Counted from the first letter of the stretch, positions 1 to 11,508 are shown. The stretch is DNA of 64,000 nt from Quercus robur (GCF_932294415.1 NC_065535.1:28660782-28724781), one strand, 5' to 3'. The notes: generated by a model from the sequence alone, not told the origin. Program-made: numbers and translations.

Positions 1-478
1 TGTGTTGTTTAGTTTCATCGATCTCTCTAATTCTTAAGGCTGCTACTAGATTAGACCTTTAGAGCTTGTCTTGGGTTGTTTAGTAGTTAGGGTTTATTAG
101 ATCGCTTGTTTTCTAATTAACTGCGACTAAGGAGAGATAGGAAAATAGTTCCAACGGTGAATATTCAAAGTGTGAATTGATATATGCTTGCATCGATGAT
201 CAGTTGTAAAATTCTGATGGTGGATGTTGACTTAAACCAAGGTTTGTTCTTTTGATTGATTTCAATACTTTAATATGAATTGTTCCTTAGTTGTTGTTGT
301 TGTTGGTTTTTTTTTTTTTTTTTTTTCCTTAAAATTGTTTTCATTATACTAAACCCCCCCCCCCTCCTTGTTCACGTAGCATAAAACTAGGCTAGATACT
401 CTCCGTGGGAACGATCCTTACTCACACTACTACATATATTTTTAGGAGAATAGGTTTTCTTTTTGGTTGCCTGCGACA
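1..478 (+). mobile_element. 3' part of an LTR retrotransposon LTR (remnant cut by the window edge)
   Basis: The stretch ends in CTGCGACA after a phrase (GGGAACGATCCTTACTCAC) that I recognise from the 3' part of many plant LTRs, where it precedes a TGCGACA-type LTR end. No coding sequence is visible. The 5' part lies outside the window, so I cannot say whether this is a solo LTR or one end of a full element. It holds a T tract near 307-326 and a C run near 354-364. Confidence 0.45.
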
Positions 479-494
479 GTACACCAGATGCTAA

Positions 495-553
495 CAAACG
501 AAATTGTTTAAAAATAGATGTTATTTTGAAAAAAAAAAAAAAAAAAAAAAAAA
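495..553. repeat. Remnant of a MULE terminus
   Basis: The segment with AAATTGTTTAAAAATAG and ATGTTATTTTGAAAAA closely matches the right terminus of the complete MULE at 3472-4291, in the same orientation. Only one end is visible, so it is a fragment. The A-run is longer than in the complete copy. Confidence 0.5.
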
Positions 554-559
554 CCTATC

Positions 560-893
560 CCACCACGCTTGTGTGTAAAAATTCTCCCAGCTATTGTATT
601 TGTCCCTTTGTAATTACTGATGCTCTTTAGTCTTTATGGGTTCAAGTTAGAGCTTAAAAAAAAAAAAGAAAAAAAAGGGAGGTTTGCTATCAAAAAAACA
701 ATATACCGATTACCGATTCTAGACTTGAAATTTTTGCTAATTTTATATTTTTGTATATATAATAACAAAAAATTTGAGACTTGGGAGTGGGTAAATGGGT
801 AAAGGTTTTTAATAATTTTTTTCTTTATGATCCGAATTTTTTTATATGAATAATATATGATAAAAATTAGTTATTAGAAATTAACTTTTTAAT
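560..893 (+). repeat. Left half of dispersed repeat copy A (interrupted by the solo LTR)
   Basis: Same-strand similarity to 26575-27470, starting around CCCACCAC and ATTCTCCCAGCTATTGTATT and ending at AACTTTTTAAT. This copy lacks about 600 bp present in the other (roughly 26690-27270). Its right half continues after the solo LTR. It has no coding potential; the small ORF here is AT-rich chance sequence. Confidence 0.75.
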
Positions 894-3002
894 TGTTGAT
901 ACTTACTTTGGTAGACAGGCCTAATAGCAGGAAGAAGCCCAACAATATGGGTGGAAAAGAGTAAATTGAGAAGAAAATCCTTAAACCCGAATGACAGGAA
1001 TAATGGATCATAGGCCTAGAAAATAATAAATGGGCCTCAAAGAAAGCAAGTGGGTCTCAAAGAAAGCAAGCGGGCCTAAAAGAGCCCAGAGAAAAGAAGT
1101 GGTAAACCCATGGGCATTATATAAAATAGAAAGCAAGCAAGAATGGGCCAAAGAGGCCCGAAGTAATGAATTAAGTGAGTAAGGGGTTGATGGAAAGCCC
1201 ATGAACCCCAAAAATAAATGATATGGTAATTTGGGCTAGGGAAGTCCAAAAGACTTAACAAAGGCCCATGGGAGTAAAGAATTGGAGTAGGCCGAGGATG
1301 CTTAAGAAAAGGAAATGGGCTGAGGATGCCCAAGGAAAGGAAATGGGTTGAGGATGCCCAAAAGGATGAGATGGGCCAAGGAAGCCCAGAAGCAATGGAA
1401 TGGATCAAGGAAGCCAAAAATAGTATGAATACTAGCCCAATGATAATACTGGGCCACGAGAATTAAGCAAAGGGGAAGTATACAGCAAGCCCAAAAGAAG
1501 CCCAGCAAGCATGGGTCATACAATAGCACAGCAGGAATGACAGAATGGCCTAGCAGAAGTGCTAGCAGACCTACGAAAGGAGCAAAGAATGGACTAAAGA
1601 AGGAAAAACCCACAATTAAGCAAGGCCTAGCCCAAGAAGAAAGTGAAATATAAAGAATGAAGGCTCAAAGAACCATTCATGCCACAAGAGGTCAAGAGCA
1701 AGTAGCAGAATGTACAGACGAGCCTTCAAGTCATGGCAAACGCACGAGCAGCAGACAAGCCATGGACGCACATGGAAGTGGAGCACGCATAAGGTCCAAG
1801 CACCACTAACCTGTACCTAGCCAATACAGGAGTGGTGGGCCATGGGTTAGAGGTAAGAGAGGGTATGATCTAGCGGTGGAGAGAAGGGGGAAGCCTATTC
1901 TGGGGTTCCCGCTTAAACTCTTTTAGGGAAAATGTTCTATTGAGATGACATACCACCCAAAAGAGGGAAAGATGAGTTGGAATCACTAGGTGCATGCCAT
2001 GAGGGATAGTGAGAGAGAATGCCCACCCTAATCTAGATGGGAAGGCTACAGCTGGCAAGCAAACAAAATAAGGGTCTTTGTCTGGTAATGGGATATGGCA
2101 TGATTGGCACATGTAAGTGATGGTGGTTGGGTAGTTGACAGACCAATGGGTGGTCTGGAAGGACACCCACACCCAGAGAAAAGCAATTAAGGGGTAAAAT
2201 AGTAAAAACCCTTCACGGCAGGCAGTATAAAAGGGCCCTCTGCTGTGCACAGGGAAAGGGAGAAAAACGGAAGAACAGGAGAGAAAAGCAAGAGTGAACA
2301 TAACAACCCCACAAGGGAATAAGAAAAAGAGAGAAAAGGGGAGTAGAAAACTTAGAAAAAAAAAAAGAAAAAAAAAAGATTTAGAAAGAAATAACACAAA
2401 GCAGGCAAGCATGTGATAGCAGGCATGCACCAATAGGCTAATCCCTTCTCTCCCTCTAAAAGCCTACCCTCTATTAAGGATTAAGGACTTTGAGCATAAG
2501 TCATTTAGGCCCATTCTTTCAAAGTGGGTAATTTTCGTGGCAGGATCTCCTTGTGAGGTTATCCACATTGAAGAAGTGGTTCCCTTATTGGTTTTAGCTT
2601 CGTAAGACGACCAAGCACGATAGACTAACTATTTCTTCTTTCGTTTTATTGATTAAGCATTGGTGTTATTTCTCTCTTATTATTATCATCTTATTTATAT
2701 TGCATATATATTGCTGCGTTGCTTTACCTTTTATTTCATTCAATACTTCCTGCTTTCCAGCTGACAGTAAGCATACTTCCTTTTATTGTTGTTATATTAT
2801 GTCTGTCTGCCATAACCCTTTTGTAACAGTTTCCTCTGCCATGTGCATGTCACCAAAGTTTTAGCAAAGGGGTCTTAGTTTGCGCACAAGCCGGTTTGGG
2901 GTGTGTTGTAGCCAAGCCGATCCTGACTCTCCTACCCAAAACCTTTGGGCCGTAGCATGGCAGGAGGTAGCCCAGCCCGCAGTCGCAAAAAGGTCCACCA
3001 CA
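894..3002 (+). mobile_element. Solo LTR, 2.1 kb, with TTAAT target duplication
   Basis: The element begins TGTTGATACTTACTTTGG and ends CCACCACA, giving TG...CA termini. It is flanked by TTAAT at 889-893 and 3003-3007. The paralogous repeat near 27469-27473 has the same flanks joined with a single TTAAT, which is an empty site confirming both borders. A TATAAAAG at 2226-2233 gives a plus orientation for the LTR promoter. No internal domain remains, so it is a solo LTR left by recombination. Ty3/gypsy affiliation is likely from length but not shown. Several open frames inside are GC- or purine-rich shadows, not genes. Confidence 0.85.
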
Positions 3003-3145
3003 TTAATTATCCGAAATAGGTGGTAGAAATTTTTTATAAAAACGATTGAAATTAGAAATTGATGGATAGTGGTTCCAAAAGATGAAAACCTGGAAAAAAA
3101 AAATCCACTTAGTTATGACAGGTTCATTTCAAATTAAGTTAAATT
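3003..3145 (+). repeat. Right half of dispersed repeat copy A
   Basis: After the TTAAT duplication the sequence resumes alignment with 27474-27622, sharing GGAAATTTTTTATAAAAA-like runs, AAATTAGAAATTGATGGA and TTATGACAG. Similarity fades near AATTAAGTT. Confidence 0.75.
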
Positions 3146-3223
3146 GCACTCCAACTATCAAGTGACAGGTACCCACGTGATTTTTTAAAGTCTCAAATTT
3201 CGTATTTATTATCAGGATTTACA

Positions 3224-3393
3224 AATGTGTGCCCTTAGAGCATACATTAGTAAACTATTTTAGAAAACTTTTAATAAAAAAAGGAAAAAGTAATTAACTG
3301 CTTTGACAGTTTTTTCAATTCTCCATAAAAAGTTTCCCAAAATGGATGATTAATGTGTGCGCTAAGGACACATTAACCGGGCACACATTAACC
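3224..3393. mobile_element. MITE with ATGTGTGCCCTTAG-type inverted ends
   Basis: The left arm (AATGTGTGCCCTTAGAG, then ACATTAGTAAAC) matches the reverse complement of the right arm (AATGTGTCCTTAGCGCAC, then ACATTAATC) with the inner parts also pairing (AACTTTTAAT and TTTGACAG). It is a short, nearly palindromic non-autonomous element. Superfamily not assigned and target duplication not clear. Confidence 0.5.
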
Positions 3394-3471
3394 GGACTCT
3401 TTCATTATTTTATTTTTACAAGTCTCATCAGTCTGACATTTTTCTCTTTGAAGTTTCAAACATAGTTACAG

Positions 3472-4291
3472 GGATTTTTTTTTTCAAAATAACATTAATT
3501 TTCAAATAATTTTGTTAATTAGCACGTTTTCAAAACTATTTAGGAAACTAACATCTCGAGTGCAATAGACTCGATTTTGGAGTGCTAAAATTGAGTCCAT
3601 TGCACTTGGTTTCATTTAAATTGAAATCGAGCCTTACAGACTCGATTTCTCAGTCTTGCCTTTTTCCGTTAGCAACACACTCTGTCTCTCCCTCACTCAA
3701 CACACTTCGTCTCTCCCTTACTCAAGAATCTCCCTCACTCAAATCACTCAACAAACCCAATGAAACATCAATAATCAAGAAACCCAAAGACCCAAAGAGA
3801 GAAACATCAAGAAACGCACCCAAAGATCCAAAGAGAAACATCAAACCCCGTCACCATCACCTGGGTTCAATGGTCGTTGCCTCCTGGAGCCTTCGCTGTT
3901 GTTGCCTGGGTTTGATCTCTCTGTTTTGTTTTTTCTGTCTTCGTGGTTTGGGTTTTCTGTTCTTCATGGATTTCTGTTTGGGTTTTTGTCTTTGTTGGTT
4001 TGGGTTTCTTCATGAGTTTCTGTTAGAGTTTCTGTGTGTGAGTAACAGAGTGTAACAGAAAAGCATGGATGAGAAATCGAGTTTGTAAGGCTCGATTTCA
4101 ATTTAAATGAAATCGAGTTCTGCAAACTTGATTTATATGCCATGATCCTGAAATCGAGTTTAGGAAACTTGATTTAGCACTCCCAAAATCAAGTCTATTA
4201 CACTAGAGATGTTAGTTTCTTAAATTGTTTTGAAAACGTGTTAACTAACAAAATTGTTTGAAAATTAATGTTATTTTGAAAAAAAAAATCC
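3472..4291. mobile_element. Non-autonomous MULE with ~200-bp terminal inverted repeats
   Basis: Both ends read inward as GGATTTTTTTTTTCAAAATA, and the inverted similarity continues for about 200 bp through repeated CTCGATTT/AAATCGAG motifs. The flanks are TAGTTACAG (3463-3471) and TAGTTACAT (4292-4300), a 9-bp target duplication with one mismatch, the usual length for Mutator-like elements. The centre is about 400 bp. An open frame of 157 codons crosses it but resembles nothing I know and looks low-complexity, so no transposase is present. Confidence 0.8.
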
Positions 4292-4620
4292 TAGTTACAT
4301 ATACAAATGTTCACAATTCTGACTTATGAGTATTCATTCTTCAGTCTTCAGACGCAGACTTTGAAGAAGAAATTTTGAATTACGAGTATGATCAACAGAA
4401 AGCCAAAATGTGAGACAGTGAGAGATTCTCATACAAGTGCATTAACGTGATTCAAAATCAAAATCCCACAAGTGGCATTGAAGAGACCTCTGGGTCTCCG
4501 TTAACTTGCACTGTAGACTTCTCATCTTTATTTCTCTCCCTCTCTCATTTTAGCGTAGCATCTTTTCTTCTCTTTTTAGAAAAGCATCCCTGCACCTTCT
4601 ATTTTCAACTACTCTCTTAC
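4292..4620. other. Pyrimidine-rich stretch without a recognised gene
   Basis: CT-rich runs such as CTCTCCCTCTCTCATTTTAG suggest promoter or leader DNA, and the same kind of sequence resumes after the large composite element at 23465. The two stretches were probably contiguous before that element inserted. Confidence 0.35.
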
Positions 4621-4752
4621 GGGGAAATTCTTACCTAGTCCCGGACTACAAGGTCACCTTGCTGACCTTATAGTCCCAACCAGTAAAAAACACCACATCA
4701 TTAAAAAATGGATGACATCAACCTAACTACCATGTTATACCAACATTCTTGC

Positions 4753-5680
4753 TAGGGATGGCAATGGGGTGGGGCGGGGCTGAAGGATGAGATCTTTGCC
4801 CCCGCCCTGCATGGATTTTTCTTACCCCATCCCCGCCCCGCCCCGCATGATGGGGAAAATTTCTTGCCCCATCCCCGCCCCTTAAGGCCCTGCGAAGACC
4901 CGCGAAGCCCCGCACTACACCGTAAAACTTTATTTCTTGTTAATTTTCCCTACAACTATTATCATTTTTTCAAATAAAATGACATGTTTCAATAATAAAA
5001 ATATACTTGAAATTATAAATAAATTTATCCTATCAAATCAAACTAATTTTTAGCAAAAACTAAATAATATTATCTAAATGTTTAACAAGACAATATCACA
5101 ACAAAAATCTCATAACATGATAAAATAAAATTTTAACAAGCTTAAAGAAACAGTGTTGTTAAGCAGTCAAATGCCCACACAAAATTACAAAAACAATGAC
5201 ACAGACACATATTTAGAGCCACAGACCCGTAACTCATTAAAAAAAATTATATTATGTTCATGATGAAAAGTAAGTTGAGAATGACCGTATGAATCATGAA
5301 TGAAATCATCAATTCAATAGTATATAAATTTGTTTCCAATAAAGACAAAAAAAGAAGAAGTTAAAATTGGTACCTTATTTCCAACTTTGCTAGAGAGAAA
5401 AAAGAGATAGAGCCACGTTAGGTAGAATAAAATAAGCTGATAATATTTTTGTTTAAATAGTAGAGTTTTAGGGTACAATAAAATTACAATTTAACCCTTA
5501 TTAATGCGGGGCGAGGCGAGGATGGGGCGGGGTGGGTCTAAAAAGTGTAAACCCATCCCCGCCCCGCCCCCGTGGTGTGGGTCTAAAATCTCGCCCCATC
5601 CCCACCCCACCACCTTTGCGGGACGGGAAAAATCCGCACGGGGCAAAGCGGGGAGGGACAGGGAAAAATTGCCATCCCTA
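4753..5680. mobile_element. Non-autonomous hAT element with GC-rich ends
   Basis: The ends are TAGGGATGGCAAT and ATTGCCATCCCTA, and the 8-bp duplication ATTCTTGC lies at 4745-4752 and 5681-5688. GGGGCGGGG-type arms of about 150 bp flank an AT-rich core with no coding sequence. It sits inside the left arm of the 18.8-kb element. The open frames on both strands in the arms are mirror shadows of the inverted repeat. Confidence 0.85.
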
Positions 5681-5688
5681 ATTCTTGC

Positions 5689-7504
5689 CCATTTTAACAC
5701 CGTTAGTCCCATCGTTAAACATATCTTGAGGGAATTCAAAATTTCATTTGAGAAGTAGTGGGGTCGGCAAAAATTTTCACTTTCAAAATCTATTCCAAAT
5801 TCCAATTTCATCATTTTGGAACTCTCTCTATTGGATTTCTACCTGCTTCCCCTCTCTCTCTCTTTTTCGGATTTCCCTGTTCATCATCACCACCGTTTGG
5901 TTGCCCTTTCCTTCCACTCAACGCCGAAATTGCTGGCACTTTTAGTAAGGGTTTTTTTTTTTTTTTTTTAATGATTTTTTTTTCCCAATAAGCCTAGTTT
6001 GGCTGCTAGGAAAACGAAGGAAGGTATTTGTCAAATTTAGGGGTTGTGTTGATCTGTTCTTTTTCAGACCCCCAAAATCTTCTCTTTCCAACACCTGACA
6101 TTGAAAGAAGATTTTTTTATTTTCTCTCATTTTCTGTTTCCTTTTGTGTGCCATTTTTCCCCGAAATTTCATTTGTAAGAAAAACCCTATCCCATAAGTT
6201 AGTGTAGAAACGAAACCTATACATGTTTGATGAAATGTCTCAATGAAGATGGAGATTCCTTTGTTCTCATACTATTATCTATCAACAAAATGTATAATAC
6301 ATTGTAAAGGGTTTTTTTTTATTATTTTCTTAAATGTCTTTTTAAATTAGATTTCAGTTGGATTTTTGTTGTAGTTTCACATGTAGAAACATAACGCTTC
6401 TTTCTTTGCTTGGCAAACAACTTGCTGCTATGTTTGTCAATTTTAAAATAAATTATTTACTGATACGGTAATTGAAATTTTGGTCTTGAAGAAGTTCATT
6501 TTTTTTGTGTGAAGGTTGTTGACTGTTGTATATGTGATGACCCCAATTCCATAATTTGTTTTGCCTTTGTTGAGTTTGCTAATGAAGGTAGTTTGAAGGT
6601 GTGGTGCATAGTTCAATAGTTGGTGGTAATGAATTTTGATGTTTACTTGATTAATTGCTTTGTTGTTTCTATAGAAGGTGCAAGGGCTACTTTTAGAAAT
6701 TTCATTGGAGTTTGATAATACCTATATCAACAATCAAGTATATTTGCAATGAATATTTAATTAGGTTACATAATTTTTATATTTATTGTCTAATTGCTTT
6801 GTATCTTCTTTTGTAAAATTCTTGGATTTATTTTTCCCTTTGGTTGGAAGTACAATACGTTATTGAAATTATTTGGACATATTTGGATACAAGTTGTAGT
6901 AAGATCTTTGGTGCACCAATCTTTTTTTCACTGGAGCATGTCTCTCCATACTTTGGAATAAAGGTGCATTTTATGCCATTTTCAAATCTTGTTTCTTTTG
7001 GATATAGTATTATATTAAGACATTGTTGTCACAAGTGTTTGTAGACTTAACTTCTTCTTTTTTCATTGGAAATGCCTTATATTTAGAAGCTGTAGATTTT
7101 TTTTTACATGAGCTCATTTGTTTTACCTTTATTGGTTTGACTCATTTTATCATTTGTTATGGGCTACAGAGTTAATTCTTTGATTTCCCTTTTCAGGACA
7201 ATGCAAAGAAACTTGACAATGTTGCCTAGAGGTGCTGTTAAAGGAGTCTTGGTTCGACTCATTTAGTCTTGGAATGCAGAACAAATGCAGTTCAAGGAGT
7301 CCAATGCAGAATAGGTGCTGCTGCTGAAGGAGTCCAATCCGCTGGCTGGGGTTTTCAGATTGAAGAAAGAGATTTGGGAGGATTATTTTTCAAATGTAAT
7401 TCTTTATTATTTGTTAGTTGTTTAGCATATCAGATTATGTGTAATTGGAGACACTGAATTTAGTTACTATTTAATCAATGCAAAACGAAAGAATCAAGGA
7501 GTAC
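5689..7504. other. Left interior of the composite element: gene-like but unidentified
   Basis: The composition resembles a plant 5' leader and first intron: a CT-rich leader near 5845-5860, a GTAAGG near 5946 and T-rich intron-like DNA with CAG acceptors near 6067 and 7197. None of the short frames (for example near 7269-7457) matches a protein I recognise. It could be a captured gene fragment or degraded transposon DNA. Confidence 0.25.
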
Positions 7505-8002
7505 TACAATCCAAAATGAAAGAATCTGTCATGTGCTGTGGGGGTGCCCTTTTGCTAGGAATGTCTGGTCAATGGCAAGTAGATGAATTCAGAAGTGTTC
7601 GAATAGTGTATCAGATTTCTTTGAATTGTTTCAGACTATGGTAACCAGGCTGAACCAGCAAGAACTTGAGTCTTGGGCAGTTATCGTGTGGGCTGTCTGG
7701 AATGCATGAAACAAATTTTACTTTGAAAAGACTCAACTTCAGCCAAGGCACATCTATGATGGTGCTTCGGGTCTCTCAACAGATTACCAGCACCTCATGG
7801 CAGCACAAACAACTTGAGTATACTCTGTTTTATCGTGTATTTCACTGCTGCATATTTTTTTTCTTACTCGTGGCCTTTGTTTTATTGAGTACTGACCTGT
7901 GCATTATTTTTCGGGGGTCCACTGTGTATGCTTTACAGTCCAGCTCGTAAAATTTTGCTATTTTAACAAAGCTTTCTATCTTTGATCTCCAAAAAAAAAA
8001 AA
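7505..8002 (+). mobile_element. 5'-truncated LINE stub (zinc-binding/RNase H linker region) with poly-A tail
   Basis: Plus-strand translation gives the LINE reverse-transcriptase zinc-binding signature CHVLWGCPFARNVW, interrupted by a stop, and then WAVIVWAVWNA followed by a stop and NKFYFEKTQL. This is the region after the RT domain of plant L1 elements. The 3' end is an A13 tract at 7990-8002. Everything 5' of the zinc-binding region is missing, as in abortive reverse transcription. I did not find a convincing target duplication. Confidence 0.65.
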
Positions 8003-8364
8003 ACAAAACTTCTCTTTCTCAAATTCTTAGAGGTTAATCACCTAAAAATCAACCAACTTACCCTTATTTAGTGCATTTGGTGTAGTGTTATCTTACATAA
8101 AAATGGACTCCACAGATGGAATCCAAAAATTTATGTGAGGCATAAATACATTAGATGTACAAGACAATTTCTCAATATTTGCAAGAACTTGATTTGAATA
8201 AACCAATCTCTAAAACAAGATGTGCAAAAGTAAAGAGAAAAATAGGTTCAACAACATTTTTGCGCCTCTTTTCTATTATAGTTATTTATAAAATGAACTT
8301 GTACAACTAAAGAAAAGAAATTTGTCAATACTATGCTGATATAAACAAAAGTGCCCCCCCACCA

Positions 8365-8396
<32 letters not shown>

Positions 8397-8781
8397 AAAA
8401 AAACTTATATGATTAAAAAATACAAGAGAGTTCAACTTCAAGAAAACAAAAAATTTTCCATGCTCCCCCCATCTAAGGTTCAGATTGACCTCATCATTGT
8501 CTTATATAATTAAATCTTAGTGTTCTAATTTGGGCTTCAACTCGAGCAACTTTTATTTTTCTATCACCATTGCTTCAGATTTAGCTTAGCCTTGAGCCCT
8601 CAACCTTCATTCATGGTGTAACTACAAATATTCTAATTTGAACTTCAATGCTAATTATCTCTGCAAGTAAAAATTCATGATTATTAGTAATTAAAAAAAA
8701 ATGGCACGTGGTCATGGTTAGGGGGATGCTCATGAATATCTCAACTTCATTGGGCAGAAAGGATGCTAGGATCAGAAAGAC

Positions 8782-8812
<31 letters not shown>

Positions 8813-9056
8813 GACTAGTGACATAAAATGACTGAAATGTAATTAAAATCATCTACCTTTCCTATAAATGAATTTCCAAGAAATCATATGAGCATTTATA
8901 ATTCTTTCATAAATAATAATATCATCTTAAGTTCCCCCAACAACAAGGTTAGATATTATTAAGCACCTATGATTCCATGAAAATGGTGATTACAACTTAA
9001 ATTTGGCATCAAGGTTTTGCAATTGAGCATCTATTTCATTGAATCAAAAATAGTAA
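8003..9056. other. AT-rich interior of the composite element, no gene
   Basis: No coding sequence recognised. Notable are a C22 run joined to an A19 run near 8364-8404 and an A30 run near 8781-8810. The sequence is continuous with 11514 onward once the solo LTR is removed. Confidence 0.5.
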
Positions 9057-11508
9057 TGTGAGAGACCACAAAAGTGCCTCTCAAAAAAGAGAGATCTTTG
9101 AGTGTTTTTAAAGACACCTCTCTTTTTGGGTAAGTGGTGTAGAGTCGCCCCTTATTTTTTATACCAAAAAAATAAGAAAAAAATAAATACAGAATACATG
9201 ACTGAATTGTTCCATTCTCATTGATTGAATAAAAAAGAATACATGTTTGATAAATTGAGTATTACATGGCTTTGGGTCCTAATTACAAACTACCAAATAA
9301 TTACATGGCTTTTTGTCCTAGTTACAATCTACCCAAAATAAAAATAAAGACAAAGCCTAGGTTTACCTATCCAAAGACACTAAATTCGGAGGCTAGGTTA
9401 CGAAATAGGAAGGTGTTAGGCACCCATTCCGCCCAGATAGAGTCTGGTCTTCTAGACTCTTGTGACCAATGTACCTCTTTTATGTATGCTATGAATGATG
9501 TTGTACATATGAACAAAACTAATCAAAACTGACTCACATGAATCTATTTTATGAATATTCCCTCTTCTTTTTTAAAAAAAAATCGGATCTATGTTGTGAT
9601 AAAAAAATTGAATTGGGTTTACAAAAAAAAAAAAAAAAAATCAGATATGTTTTTGGAGACCGAAAGAATTGGTTTTTTGATGAATGAAAAATCAGATCTA
9701 TTTTGTGATATATTAAAAAAAATCAGAACTGTATATTAAAAAAATCAGATCTGTTTTTATATGTGTAAATAATATTAAGAAAAATATTTTTTTAAGAAGA
9801 GAACTTTATTCATGAAATAAATCTATGCTACATGCACTAAACAAACAAACAAAACCACTCATGACCCTTTTTCTTATTTCAAAATCTGCTATGTTAAAAA
9901 AAAAAAAAAAAAATCAGATCTACATCTAAAGAAAACATAGATCAATTTTTTTAAATAAGAAAAATTCAAATTTGAATCTAAGGAAGATACGAATCAATTT
10001 TTGTTTAAAAAATTCAAATCTGCATCTAATAAAGATGCAAATCAGTTTTTATTTTATTTTTATTTGAGAAAAATTCAGATCTACATCTAATGAAGATGCA
10101 AATCAGTTTTTGATTTGAAAAAAATTCAGATCTGCATCTAAGGAAGATGCAAATCAGTTTTTGATCTAAGAAAAATTCTGATTTGCATTTAAGGAAGATA
10201 CAGGTCAGTTTTTGATTTGAGAAAAATTCATATTTGCATCTAAGGAAGATGCAAATCAGTTTTTGATTTGAGAAAGATGTAGCTAACATGCTGATTTTTG
10301 AAATTAAAAATAAATCATGACAATAATAAAAAGAATCAAGAACATATTTCAACAAAAATAAATCAAAAATGCATGATATGTATATTGAAAACAACTAAAC
10401 TGAAAGAAATGTTAAACATGCATCATCACAATAAGAGAAACATAAGAAAAAAGGGTTAATAAGAAACAACCTCTTGCATGGAGCACTCTTCTTCTTGAGG
10501 GATATTTTAGGGTTCAAAGAAACTTATGCAATTATCTTTGAAACCTAAAAACCCTTGCTTACAAAAAAGAAATTCTTAAGACTAAAGCCTCTAGAACCTC
10601 TTTAATGTAAGAGAGAGAATTTCAGATAGGGGGGGGGGGGGGGGGTCAGAATTATGAGAAATTTGAGAGTGTGAAAAAATGTCTCTCTGAGAGCCTAAAA
10701 AAGTGTCCTAAATTTTGAGATCCAGTCTCTATTTATAGAGGTTGGAATGCTTAAAAAATTAGCAAAGACGATTAGAATACAAACTGGGACGCATCCTTTT
10801 GCTAGAAAGTCGAAAATGATGTGTTTTACCCGAAGACCGTCGGGCCAAAGCCTTAATAGGTGCCATTTGTCACTTTGAAAGTACTGATCGGCACTCCAAA
10901 AGTGTCAAATGGCACTCTTGGATGCCAATCGCGCTTTTGTGTTTAGGTGTGTTTTGGACTCATTTTTTAGGTTTTCTTGAGCCGGGACTTGCACTTAGAT
11001 GTGTTTTCAATCCGTATTCTAAGATTTTTAACTCTTTTCTGGATAATTAAGGTCTTTTCAGCAACAATTATCTTGTAGATAAATATTCTAAAATAAATCT
11101 TGATAAAGTCTAGATTATCCATAATTTTATTATTATCCAACCATCCCCTTTATTTCCATGCAAGCAATCCTATTTTTGACACTAATTATCAACTAATCAC
11201 AAAATTATTTAATTAATTTTAATTATTTAGCCAATCAGAATTAATTTAAATTAATCATGCGTGGTCGACTCTACTTAGACACAATGCATGCTGATTGTGC
11301 AAACGTGATCATGCAATATCTTCCAATCCGACGGTTTGATTTGGAAACCGGGCATACTGTCACAACCGTTAGAACCTCAAGATCATTTTTATGATATGAA
11401 ATGAACAAATTGATGCATGTAATGCAATCATGATTTTTTTGGATACACGGATTGTCATTCCAGTCATCCTCCTTGATTAAATCATGGGTGCAAAATCAAG
11501 TGTCTACA
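9057..11508 (-). mobile_element. Solo LTR, 2.45 kb, with AGTAA target duplication
   Basis: Plus-strand ends are TGTGAGAGACC and GTGTCTACA, flanked by AGTAA at 9052-9056 and 11509-11513. Orientation is minus: read that way it starts TGTAGACACTTGATTTTGC and has a TATAAAT promoter box at 10731-10737. The phrase AGGTGTTAGGCACCC and the GAGTCGCCCCTTATTTT block are familiar from a widespread family of plant LTR retrotransposons. No internal region remains. A G19 run lies at about 10628-10646. Confidence 0.8.
9912..10275 (-). repeat. Tandem ~51-60 bp repeats inside the solo LTR
   Basis: About seven imperfect units share GCATCTAAGGAAGATGCAA, then ATCAGTTTTTGATTTGA and AAAAATTCAGATC. They lie downstream of the LTR's TATA box in its own orientation, so in the transcribed R/U5 part. 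A minus-strand frame across them reads as a repeated K(L/I)ICIFLRC-like peptide, which I take as a by-product of the period. Confidence 0.75.

Noticed and set aside
1870-2433. 187-codon minus-strand frame inside the solo LTR as a gene
   Set aside because: It lies across the LTR promoter and R region, starts with low-complexity F/L runs caused by an A/G-rich tract, and resembles no protein.
3582-4055. 157-codon frame in the MULE as a captured gene
   Set aside because: Leu/Phe/Cys-rich low-complexity translation with no known domain and no splice sites; it also runs through the inverted repeat.
9912-10275. CRISPR-like array
   Set aside because: Units are contiguous tandem repeats without unique spacers, inside a plant LTR.
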